From positions 45,203,694 to 45,267,693 of the forward strand of contig CM055821.1 of assembly GCA_029582265.1 (NCBI GenBank): a stretch of DNA of 64,000 nt, given 5' to 3'. The notes below the pieces were generated by a model. The model made no database searches. It had not been told where the DNA came from and worked only from the letters and a program-made list of their open reading frames with translations. Below, one piece after another: positions 48,742 through 58,800 of the stretch; the stretch's first letter is position 1, and each line of letters begins with the position of its first letter. This DNA comes from Zoroaster sp. YZ-2022. Lineage: Eukaryota; Echinodermata; Asteroidea; Forcipulatida; Zoroasteridae. Made by a program: the position numbers and the translations under genes.

Positions 48742-50790
48742 CAGTGTTGTAACCAAGTAATTTTTTCTCAAGTCAAGTCAAGTCAAGTCACAAGTCAAAT
48801 GTTCTCAAGTCAAGTCAAGTCTCAAGTCAAATTTTCTCAAGTCAAGTCAAGTCACAAGTCAAATTTTCCCAAGTCAAGTCAAGTCACAAGTCAAATTTTC
48901 TCAAGTCAAGTCAAGTCAAGTCAAGTCACAAGTCATTTATCGTCCCGAATAAGGCTAAAAAAGTCTCCAGTTTCAAAATTGGTGCGGTGACGCGATTTTG
49001 TTGTTTGTTTGTTTTGTTTTGTTTAAAAAAAATTTACATGTGTAGGCGGGACCAAATTTCCCATTATACAAAGTATGGTGGCTAAGAGAGGACTCACAAA
49101 TCAGCCAAACGTTTATACCCCTATGTGAAAAAGTGTGGCTGCGATTGGACATCGTTTCATAGCAAAAAATAATAAAATAAAATGCCGACGTGCAGGTCTA
49201 GCTGAGGCCACGCGCACGGAGATCACCAGAAACCGGAGCCTTTTTATTTTTATTTTATTTTATTTTTTTGCCTATAATAATGTTCCCTGTCTTGGCAGTG
49301 AGAATAAATCCAGTGTTTGTCATTTGTTGTTTATAGGATATACATAATTGACACATTTATCTCGAATTAGCCGCGAAACCTCGCTGTAATCATCGGGCAA
49401 TATTTTCTAGAAAACTATACAAACGCACACACGTGTACCGTGTATCGTGCAGTACATGTGAAGGGAAATGTATGGTGAAACGTATAGGCTCAAATGTACA
49501 CTGTAGGCCTAAAGATTGACACTTTATTGAAGATGTTTAGACGTATTTTACTTCATTAATATAAATTGCTGATTGAATAAAATAAATGAAAAACAAGTGA
49601 TAACATGATGGGAGGTAAATAAATGACTATTGAAGACCAGAAACTCACAAACAAATCCAAGTATGACGTTAACGCTTCACAAATTGTGTAGCGCGTCATT
49701 GTTTTTGTTGGTGTCCGCATCTGAATTCAATGTTATTTACAAAACAGGGAACCAGGTAGTTTTTCATCAATTCGGTCCAGAAATTATGGGGGTTGTGTGG
49801 AAAGTATAGAAAGAAGCGATTGAGGTTTAAATTTGTACGAAAATTTGCAGACGGTTGAAGCTGTTACACGCGCGGGACGGAAACCGACGGATGGTAATTT
49901 ACACTCTTATATGGGCCTCGGAATTTGGTAATTTGGTAATTTGGAAGAAGATAAATTTTGTATACGCCCCAAATACTAGTAATTGCTGCTTCTTAGTTAT
50001 TCGGTCGCTGTTAATTGTCACAAACAATACATTTGTTAAAATCACGGACTCCGGATCCAGTGTATTACAACGTTGTGCATGAAATCCTTACTGATTCTGT
50101 GTTGACAACTCTGACAACGCTTGCATAGGTGATGTAAGGAGAATTTAAAAATTACGTTCGTAAAATATTTTAAAATTCCCTTTTTACGGAGTAAAACATT
50201 TAATAAAAAAAACATGTACCCTGATTACACACATAATAAACATAATTTGAGTCAAAATAGCTATTCGGTTTTGTTTTACGAAAAATTTGCGATAATTTGT
50301 TCACCACTTTACAAATTCTTAATACAATTAACAATGTCGCTATAACCTCGTTCCAGCCGTTTGTATAAATTATTTTGAATATTAATGCAATGCCTTTACC
50401 AGTAATAGCCCACTTCTTCCACTACGACGGATTGTGTTGAAGACTAGACATGTAGCGTACACTTTACAGTACAAGGCACATACGTGTACAGTATATTACG
50501 TATAGATATAAAATTCGCGACGGCATTTTTTTCCCGTCACAAAAGTATTCGGCTGCCGTGGCCGGATTGACCAGAAAAATACATGTAATAAAACAACCTA
50601 AAATACATGATGACTTGCAATGTCGTCAAGTCAAATTTACTCAAGTCAAGTCAAGTCACAAGTCATTTTTGTCCAAGTCAAGTCAAGTCCCAAGTCATTT
50701 TTGTCCAAGTCAAGTCAAGTCGCAAGTCACAAAAATTGGCGACTCGAGTCGGACTCGAGTCCGAGTCACCGACTCGAGTCAACAACTCTG
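48742..50790. mobile_element. hAT-type non-autonomous transposon, 8-bp TSD
   Basis: The element is bounded by the exact 8-bp repeat CTATAAGA (48734-48741 and 50791-50798). The ends are CAGTGTTGTAAC and, inverted, CAGAGTTGTTGAC. Subterminal arrays of CAAGT/TCAAG repeats (48768-48935 and 50628-50735) face each other. 8-bp duplications with CAG-type short TIRs are typical of hAT elements. No transposase is seen in the 2 kb. A MITE fragment is nested at 48957-49240. Confidence 0.75.
48957..49240. mobile_element. MITE nested in the hAT element
   Basis: AAAAGTCTCCAGTTTC, ATTGGTGCGGTGACGCG and TACAAAGTATGGTGGCTAAG match 57087-57426. The right end (ATCACCAGAAACCGGAGCC) is inverted relative to the left. 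Confidence 0.65.
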
Positions 50791-50841
50791 CTATAAGATG
50801 TATAAAATAGGATATACAAAATAAGAATACTATAAGATTAT

Positions 50842-51066
50842 GGGTGCCAGTCAACTCGCCCCCTCGCAAACTCGACCCTTACAAACTCGCCCCTTACAAA
50901 CTCGCCCCCCAGTGATACAAACTCGCCCCCTCGCAAACTCGCCCCCCACAAACTCGCCCCTCCGCAAACTCGCCCCCGGCAAACTCGCCCCCCGGCAAAC
51001 TCGCCTCCCCGCAAACTCGCCCCCCCCGCCAACTCGACCCCCGGCAAACTCGCCCCCCAACCCATA
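50842..51066. repeat. left inverted repeat of the foldback element
   Basis: Twelve CAAACTCGCCCC-type units follow GGGTGCCAGTCAACTCG. A partial second array lies just inside at about 51105-51150. Long apparent ORFs here come from the repeat. Confidence 0.88.
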
Positions 51067-51279
51067 TCACCATAATAAATCGTGTCTTTTTTTGTCCTTT
51101 AACACCCCGGCAAACTCGCTCCCCCACACAAACTCGCCCCAAACCCATATTACTGAAAATTATGTGATCCAACTAAATTTTTTATGATGTCTTATAACTA
51201 TGCGGTAAATTGTTTATATAAGCGAGTGAGTAAATCAAATACTTAATAGAGATAAATCAATTTTTTACCGTTTTATTTA

Positions 51280-51680
51280 ACGAACAGTTACAAATAAAAT
51301 CATTGAAACGGTAAAACAAATTAAATAGTTAAATAAACATTTAAAGAATTACATGAGACGATGATTGCTGAAAAATAATTTTAAAAAATAAATAAATAAA
51401 ATAAATTTTTAAATAAAAAGACGTTAAAACGTATTTACTTAAAAAGGCAAATAAAGTAATAAACAAATCAGTGATGATAATAAGTTTAAATACATTGCAT
51501 TGCCTAAAAATTTACTAACAATTTATTTAATTAAAAAAAATATTTAACGAACAGTTACAAATAAAATCATTGAAACGGTTAAAAATTTAAATAGTTAAAT
51601 AAACATTTAAAGAATTACATGAGACGATGATTACTGAAAAATAATTTAAAAAAAAACAAATAAAATAAACATTAATTTAC
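51280..51680. repeat. ~125-bp direct repeat inside the foldback element
   Basis: AACGAACAGTTACAAATAAA through ACATGAGACGATGATT occurs at 51280-51395 and again at 51543-51660, with small differences. Confidence 0.75.
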
Positions 51681-51707
51681 TGGCCATCCGGGCATTTCCA
51701 TAAACGG

Positions 51708-51946
51708 TCAGCACATCCCTAAGTAAAGTCTTGAAGACTTTCTTCCTTTGGTGAAGTCATCCCACATCTTGAAAATTTTCTGCTGTACCGAGGTCCCCGT
51801 CTTTCGTTGTCTCTTTGTGAGTTTGTTCTCTGACACAAGCCGCATCTGCAAACCTACATTTACTGTTTCCTTGTGCAGAAACTGTATCAGCTGGTACATT
51901 GACATGTTGGATCTTCCCGTCCTTCTGTTTAGACGATTGTGCCAGC
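51708..51946 (-). pseudogene. MULE-type transposase C-terminal exon
   Basis: Reading from a TTTATTGTTTGCAG acceptor at 51946, the frame gives GWHNRLNRRTGRSNMSMYQL, IQFLHKETVNVGLQMRLVSE and KIFKMWDDF before a stop. This matches the C-terminal segment that follows the DDE core in FLYWCH/MULE-type transposases of animals (a WHxxxN motif, then amphipathic helices). I found no catalytic core upstream in the remaining ~1 kb of the element, so this is probably an internally deleted copy. The match is from memory of the family pattern. Confidence 0.6.
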
Positions 51947-52157
51947 CTGCAAACAATAAAGAAACACATGTAAACGCAAGAAGAAAAAGAAGAAGATGAA
52001 GAAAGAAAAAAAGAAGATGAAGAAGAAGAAGAAAGGGAAATAAATGTAACATTTGAGATAATACCAACCTTCCAGGTCATTGTTGGTCCTGATGCTCTGC
52101 ATGATTCAACACTTTAGTTTTAAGAGTGTAGGTTGAAATTGTATCTGATTGAAACTA

Positions 52158-52362
52158 TACACTGTAAGAAATATTGGGCAAACACGGTTGATAATGTTAC
52201 CCAACACTGGTCAACATATCAACAGGTTACACAGTTGGTTTCCCATTGCCCAATGTTGGAACATTTTTTGCCAAAATATGTGAACAGTTGTGGTAAATAC
52301 TGACCAATTCTGGGAGAAATAACCTTACCCAACCCCATGTTGCCCAACGTATTTACAGTGTA
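52158..52362. mobile_element. short MITE nested in the foldback element
   Basis: ACACTGTAAGAAATATTGGGCAA at the left faces TTGCCCAACGTATTTACAGTGT at the right. Confidence 0.6.
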
Positions 52363-52971
52363 AGGACAAATACAAGTTTTATTCGTCCAGTTAGAGTAAA
52401 TTTCATCATGAATTTCATCATCATCAACTTCATTTCATAATTAGAACTTTTCATTGTAAGTCGTATATGTCACTCAAGACTACCACTGGGGCCTGTTCGC
52501 GTCTTGGTTTCTTAACATTTTTTTGTTTGAGTGTGTTTTTTAACTTTACCGATAATCGCTGAAGACGGGAAGCGCTGGGTGACCACAATGCACTTCCATC
52601 ACAATAGAATATTGATTAGTTTGAGAGCTTCTCCAAATTATACCATTTTATTTTAAAAATCGAAAACAATATTTTATTTTCAAGTTTAAAAACAATTTTA
52701 CAACCATCTGGAATAAGATGAAACATGATTTCAACTGTTTTTCTCTTGGGTACATTTTGGGGTGAGTCATTATACCAACATCAATTTTCTGATGACTACA
52801 ATTCTGTGCGTCTCAAAAAACGGCGCTCAAGACGTCCACGCATATGATCATGCATTGAAATTCAGCATTTTACAAGAGGATCCTTCACTGCTAATTTCAT
52901 TTGTAAGTTACGGTCCAGTTGATTATATAACCTTAGGTGCGTCATTTAGGGTAAATTGAGGATATTAATTA

Positions 52972-53183
52972 TTCAATATGGGTCGGTGGGCGAGTTTGCC
53001 GCGGGGCGAGTTTGCCGGGGGACGAGTTTGCCGGGGGGCGACTTTGCGGAGGGGCGAGTTTGTGGGGGCGAGTTTGCGAGGGGGCGAGTTTGTATCACTG
53101 GGGGCGAGTTTGCTAGGGGGCGAGTTTGTAAGGGGCGAGTTTGTAAGGGGCGAGTTTGCGAGGGGGCGAGTTGACTGGCATCC
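52972..53183. repeat. right inverted repeat of the foldback element
   Basis: Inverted counterpart of the left arm, from ATATGGGTCGGTGGG through GGGGCGAGTTTG units to CGAGTTGACTGGCATCC. Confidence 0.88.
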
Positions 53184-53321
53184 AAGATTATATATATAAT
53201 ATACCTGATGTATGTTATGCTTTTAAAGCAAAGTATGTTTTAACTGTAATGAGATTTCTTTAAATATGAATCAAGTCTCCCAGAACAAAGATATTGACAA
53301 AATAGGGAGACTGCTTACATA

Positions 53322-53395
53322 GGGGCTGTATGGCTTTGTAGGTACAGCGCTGGTATGGTAAACTGGAGGTCGCAGGTTCAAATCCTGCTCTAGAT
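53322..53395 (+). pseudogene. tRNA-Thr-like sequence
   Basis: GGTCGCAGGTTCAAATCCTGC forms a perfect T arm. CTGGTATGGTAAACTGG forms an anticodon arm with GGT in the loop (Thr). A short D stem (GCT/AGC) fits. The acceptor strands do not pair, so a pseudogene or tRNA-derived relic is likelier than a working gene. Confidence 0.4.
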
Positions 53396-53899
53396 AATTT
53401 CTTTTGTTCACGCAACAAAATTGATTTATGTACATTGTTTGTACCTAGTCAGTTTTTCTTGTGGTTTATTTGATTATATGATTTAAAGTAATCTAATCAT
53501 TATATCAGATAAGCAAGTCCACAGCATTGTACTCCAAAAAGAATGGATTTGGGCCATTCGTGATGTATTACGTAGACTAAAGCACAAGGTCTCAACAAAG
53601 CAGTGAATTCTGGGTGGTTTGTCAGCAAGTGCAAGTCGTGTAATTTACATGCGCTTTTAATTGCATTCTGTATTGTAACATGCACACCAATGAAGTTGCG
53701 TGTTGTACGACTCTCTGATATGCTGTCGACCATCAGCGTGTAGTTCATGTCCCGTTTAATTTTGGAACAAGCAGGCAGCGTTGGGAGCTTCTCTCAGGAC
53801 CCTCTCAAGTAGGGTAGCCCAACTCATTACCGTGCTCGTTGCACTCATGCAGAGTGCAATGCCGTAGACTGGGTTATACTTGGCTGACATACATTGAAA
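53396..53899. other. intergenic repeat debris
   Basis: No gene. GCATTGTACTCCAAAAAGAA near 53525 is an inverted relative of a segment near 44010 in SUOX intron 2. The part near 53806-53880 resembles 61996-62095. Confidence 0.4.
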
Positions 53900-54155
53900 C
53901 CATAACCCCCTAGGTATTCTGGCTAGGTACCTTCCTGAATCCTCCAAAATCCTCCAGTGCACTTTTGGAAACATGCCCTTATCTTCAAAATGCACCATGC
54001 AGCTTTTATATTCAGCACTTATGGCCTGTACTTTTTGCCAGGTAGTAATTTTGCCCCATTTGAACAGGTGAAAGTACTAGTTTCCAACAGTGCTGAATTT
54101 TTCCCAAAAAGTGCACCTTTGAGGATTTTGGAGGAGTTTGGGTGGTTAGGGTTAA
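53900..54155. mobile_element. family-A MITE
   Basis: CATAACCCCCTAGGTATTCTGG at the left (worn) and GGGTGGTTAGGGTTAA at the right, with the same interior as 4859-5117. Confidence 0.7.
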
Positions 54156-54256
54156 TACAACTCATTAACACATTGAAAAAGGTGTCAGTACATCTTAAGA
54201 GATAATTAAGTCTTAACTTTTCATTTGAGGTATTGTGGAGGTTCAAGTAAGAATAA

Positions 54257-54364
54257 ATTGTGGTGACACCATGTGAAATTCTCAATTGAGTAGTAATAGT
54301 TCTGAAAAGAACTGGAGGTACAACTCGACGTTTCGATCAGTGTGCTCTGATCGTCCTCAGGAGG
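54257..54364. mobile_element. MITE half (GGTGACACCATGTG family)
   Basis: GGTGACACCATGTGAAATTC then GAAAAGAACTGGAGGTACAA and GATCAGTGTGCTCTGATC, like 36549-36665. Confidence 0.6.
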
Positions 54365-54777
54365 TGGAGGTTCAAGTTATCAATGCATGTATATGCAGTA
54401 CTAATTAATTTAAATGGAAGGCACAACATTGATTATTGGCACATCATTGGTAATTACTAGATATTATTGATGTACGGTTGGCTCAAGTATCCGTCATCCA
54501 GAGTTCATTATTTCGTTTGAAGTGCTTTCATCTTGGAGAAAACAGGAATTATGTCGACTTTACAAAACATTTCCTCTGGCAACTTGGTGTAAAAGATAAA
54601 AGCATAAAAAACACATTACAGTTTTGTTGTGGTTTTTCTCAAAAACGTGAGCAAGTTTTGTGAGGAAACTTTTACAGGTTAGTTTTATTCATGATGCATT
54701 TCTTGAAAACTAGAGGTTTAAATGATCGCAGAAACCAATGGTGTGTACCTTCCCTTTAAATTGTCTTAAAAACTCTC

Positions 54778-55013
54778 TTAACCCTAACCTCCTAGGTATT
54801 CTGGCTAGGAACCTTCCTGAATCCTCCAAAATCCATCAAGGTGCACTTTTGAAAACATGCCCTTTCATATTCAGAACTTATGGCCAGTACTTCTTTGCCA
54901 GATAGTAATTTTGTCCCATTTGATGAAGAGGTGAAAGTACCAGTTTCCATGCAACAGTGCGGAATTTTCTCCAAAAAGTGCCCCTTGGAGGATTTTGTAG
55001 GATTTGGGGTTAA
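54778..55013. mobile_element. family-A MITE
   Basis: TTAACCCTAACCTCCTAGG at the left, GATTTGGGGTTAA at the right, with TTAA sites at both ends. Confidence 0.7.
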
Positions 55014-55766
55014 TAGACAAAATTGTGTTATTATATATGAAATCTTTGTTGTAATAAACGTCTGTTTACTTGCAAAAAGATAACATTTTTCCTCTTCATG
55101 TGTTTGTTTTGTGTTTTTGGTTTGTTTTTGTTTGCTTATTTTTTCATCACATGTAAATTAATTTCATTCATGCATATTAAAAAGTCTATTTTTTCCCTTT
55201 TTCACCCTTCAGCGTACTAATAATTTGCCCAGGCACAGTAATTTGTTTTGCTACATCAGAAATATTTTGCACATTTAAAAAAATGTTTTTTCTTCTAGTA
55301 AATTTCTCCCTTTGGCCATTGGAGTGGGGAATTCTTAAAAGGCATGCATGTATTTAAGATGAAAATAATACTGGGGACGAGGTGAAATTTTTAGTTAAGG
55401 AAAAACAGGAATAATGCCTTCGATCTCGACAGTGATTTTGAAAACATTAATGGCTCAAGTAAGTGCATGTGTCCGTTTATCTCCTATCCTTCCTCCATGA
55501 TCCTATCAAGTCCATGAAACTTGCTTGTACTCGTGTATAGAGGGCGCTGTACAACATGCGCTGAATCATTTTATAGTAGAGTACATGTACGTAAAATAAT
55601 ATGACGGGTACCTGAGCCAAGCAAAACAGTCTACAAACGTGTTAAACGACTATAAAGTTTCCTGTAAGCTAGCGAGAGATACAGTGTAGCTAAGCTAGTC
55701 AGCACCCGTTTAATCTTCGGCTGGGAACGAAGTACTAACGTCAGTTTGGCTTATGTTAGTAAAAAC
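55014..55766. other. CPQ upstream region
   Basis: AT-rich DNA with no clear TATA box or CpG core. It must include the CPQ promoter and 5' UTR if the start at 55767 is right. TATAGAGGGCGCTGTACAAC at about 55537 is the only notable compositional feature. Confidence 0.35.
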
Positions 55767-55830
55767 ATGGAGGAAATCCATGGTAAAAACATGCGCCAAT
55801 CTCAGAATTTAGTCTACTGTTTGCTTGTGG
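55767..55830 (+). CDS. CPQ: CPQ exon 1 (signal peptide start)
   Basis: ATG at 55767 (AAAAACATGG, A at -3 and G at +4) opens 21 codons plus one base, with a GTAAGT donor. A second in-frame ATG at 55791, also preceded by AAAAAC, would give a more typical signal peptide (MRQSQNLVYCLLV...). Either may be the start. The phase-1 end fits exon 2. Confidence 0.75.
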
Positions 55831-58800
55831 GTAAGTATGAAACTGAAAACTTAAAACTTTGTCTTTAATTATATGCATGTAACTAAATGTTACCTAGGCC
55901 GGTAACTGTAGTGTTTCCTTTCCATTTCAGTATATTAGATTTGTATTACATAATAACTTTTCTGGATTTTAATTAATTTCTTTTATGTTGTACAATGTTG
56001 TTCTGTCGTTATTTGTTTAATTAATTTCTTTCATGTTGTATAATGTTGTTCTCTCGTTATTTGTTTAATTAATTTCTTTTATGTTGTACAATGTTGTTCT
56101 GTTGTTATTTGTTTAATTAATTTCTTTTATGTTGTACAATGTTGTTCTGTCGTTATTTGTTTAATTAATTTCTTTTATGTTGTATAATGTTGTTATGTTA
56201 TTTGTTTAATTAATTTCTTAATTGTGAAAGTGTCACGGTCATTTGCTTGGTTGTTTATTCTAGTATTTATTGTTTGTAAATTTATGTAATCATTCTTTGA
56301 TTAAGTGGTCTTGTAAATATATTATTATTTCTTATTTTCTTTTGTGTTTGGTTATTTTCATGGTTTACTGCTATTTATTTGTTGTAATTAATAATTGTTT
56401 ACTCGTAATCATTAATTTTTATGGAAAGAATGTCGTATCTGACTGCCACTTTTTAAGGTTTAAAAAAAAAAAAATTGCAACCACTAACAAGTTAAAAAAT
56501 GATTTTATCGATTGTTGGTGGTACAGAAAGCGAAAACTATCTTTAAAATCCACTTTTATGATGCTTTTCGGACTTTATTTCCCTTCTAAAAAAATCCTCC
56601 CCTTCAGAAAATAGGATCCTATTATAGTTGCCACTGTGCATGTACAATGACTGTGTTGGTCACTAACAGGGGAGTTGACAAGATCAGACTGACATGACTG
56701 AGGAAGTCATCGTATACCAAAAATGCCTGATTTTTCATGAAATAAATATCCTGGAATGATTTGAAGTATATGTCCATCATCATCCATATGTTCTCCACCT
56801 TACTAGGTAGGTAAGATTACTTTATTGGTTATATTGAATGAGAAAAAGTGGCGGTCGGATACGACATTCTACCCATTTTTACTTGTACCATTTTAATATT
56901 TATATCCCTGTAAAGAACCTGGGAGCATTTTATATGGATTTAACGCTATATTTTATGCATATTATTATTCATCTAGAGTTCAATTTAGTTTATTTTAGTT
57001 TAGTTTATTTCTCTACAGAATTATAAACAATTAAATAACAATGATACATTTCATCAAATAGATAATAATTATATAAGGCCAAAAAAAAAGTCTCCGATTT
57101 CTGGTCATCGGTCGGCTTAAAAATTGGTGCGGTGACATGCTTTTTTTAAATAATTTTTTCGGCCTTTTTTTTTTTTTTGCCAACAGGGAAATATGTGATA
57201 CATTGTATACACGGGGACCAAATTTCCCCATATACAAAGTATGGTGGCTAAGAGAGGCATCACAAATGAAAAGTCATTAAAAACTCAGCACGGCAGAATT
57301 CCAATCGATCCAGCAATTTTGGCTGCAATTGGATGTATCGTTTCATAGCCAAAAAAAAATAAAATTAAAAATACCGACGCGCGGGTCTGAAGTGACGCGC
57401 GCGGAGACCAGAAACCAGAGACTTTTGCCTTATCAATCAATTGCCCATCATTCCTACTACAAAGAGATTTATTGAAAGATCATCTCCCTCATACCACTCA
57501 GATTTTCATATTAACAAAATTTTGTTATAATTTCTTTTGCATTTAGCTGTACTTCTTAGTCCATGTGCAGTTTCTGAGGGCAAACAACTGCTAAATAATT
57601 CCCATGACTTCATTAACCTGCAGAAAATCAAGCAAGAAATTGCGAGTTATAAAGGTAAGGTGTATTCATTGTTTTCTTTTGTTTATTTATCACCGGTAAC
57701 AATGACAACATTTCACTTCCTGGATTTATGTCATTCAGGATCATTATTAAACCTGAAGGGACTATTTGAATTCTCTTCCCACTCTTTTCCCCCCCCCCAA
57801 AAAAAAAAAAAAAAAATCTTTTAAACTTGATTTATCATTTGTGTAACATTAACTTTGGATGAGTAAAATATGAGAAACAAAAGTATTAATATATTGTTCA
57901 CAAATCACTGAATACTTCTGAGTTATCATGAACTGTATGTTTCTCTTCTTACACAATTAACCCTCCTACTACTAAGGCCGTTCCAATTTTATTAGTTGGT
58001 TTATGAATGCGGCGACTTATTTTGTTGAAAAATCGAAATAAATACAAATTGGAAATCTGTACTTTTTTATTTTATTTATTTTTTTGCCCGGCGACGAATA
58101 TTCAAACATTGGTCAGAATATTTTTTTTAGTGTCGATTTTTAGTGTCGAAAATGAATTGCGAAAAAAAAAAAATCGTGAAGGCTACGTGTCTGTGTACTT
58201 GAATACCATACGTTTCGATCACGCATCCATACGTGCCATCCCGATGGATGTGCATCGGCCCTGCCGCGCGGCACACAGTAAGTTGCTTGGACGGTACTTA
58301 TATCTGACTCCGTGCCTCCCTCATATTTTGATATCAAATACATACAGCGCAGCGGGGCGTGCTTAACCCTGAGAACAGCCCATGTGCACTGTTCGGTGCG
58401 AGACCAGTGGCCGTGGGATTGGGTGTTAGACGGGAAGTGTAATACGCGATGTAAACATAATAGTTTGATACCCGTCCCTTAATACTTGTATGTAAACAAA
58501 ATGCGTCCTGTCAAAGTGGTGTTACGATGGCAAGTTCAAGCAAAAATACTTTTCTGTGACTGTAAAGGAGGGAGGAAAGCTGGATAAACGCTTTATTGCC
58601 GTCTCCCTTGATGAAAGTATTGGTTCATTGTCCAATGCAATGGGCATCGGTGAACAATCCCTTACAATCACTGCAAGTGCCGTCGACATGACTGCCTCCG
58701 GAACGGCTAGAAATGTGATAGGCCTAACTGACGTTAATACACTGATGGCTGTAGTGTAATCCACAGCTTCGGGTGGAAATTTATCGAAATGAAGATAAAC

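Larger units (their letters stand above)
50842..53183. mobile_element. TU-like foldback transposon, MULE-related
   Basis: A 2342-bp element sits between perfect 8-bp repeats AAGATTAT (50834-50841 and 53184-53191). The ends are GGGTGCCAGTCAACTCGCCC and its inverse. Inverted repeats of about 225 and 212 bp are each built of about twelve 15-17-bp units of the CAAACTCGCCCC type, in the same order in both arms, including one distinctive unit with CAGTGATA. The arms close on ACCCATAT. This layout (tandem-repeat outer domain, 8-bp TSD) is that of the sea urchin TU/foldback elements. The interior carries a MULE-transposase-like exon on the minus strand. Confidence 0.85.

Noticed and set aside
48768..48940. 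Repeats with spacing that resemble a short CRISPR
   Set aside because: The spacers are themselves CAAGT-type repeats and the array is the subterminal part of a hAT-type element.
50838..51187. Several overlapping Gly/Arg- or Pro-rich ORFs at 50838-51187 and 52956-53199
   Set aside because: They arise from the tandem units of the foldback arms.
57537..57824. 95-codon ORF at 57537 as a separate gene
   Set aside because: Its first part is CPQ exon 2. The remainder reads through the donor into intron sequence and a poly(A) run.
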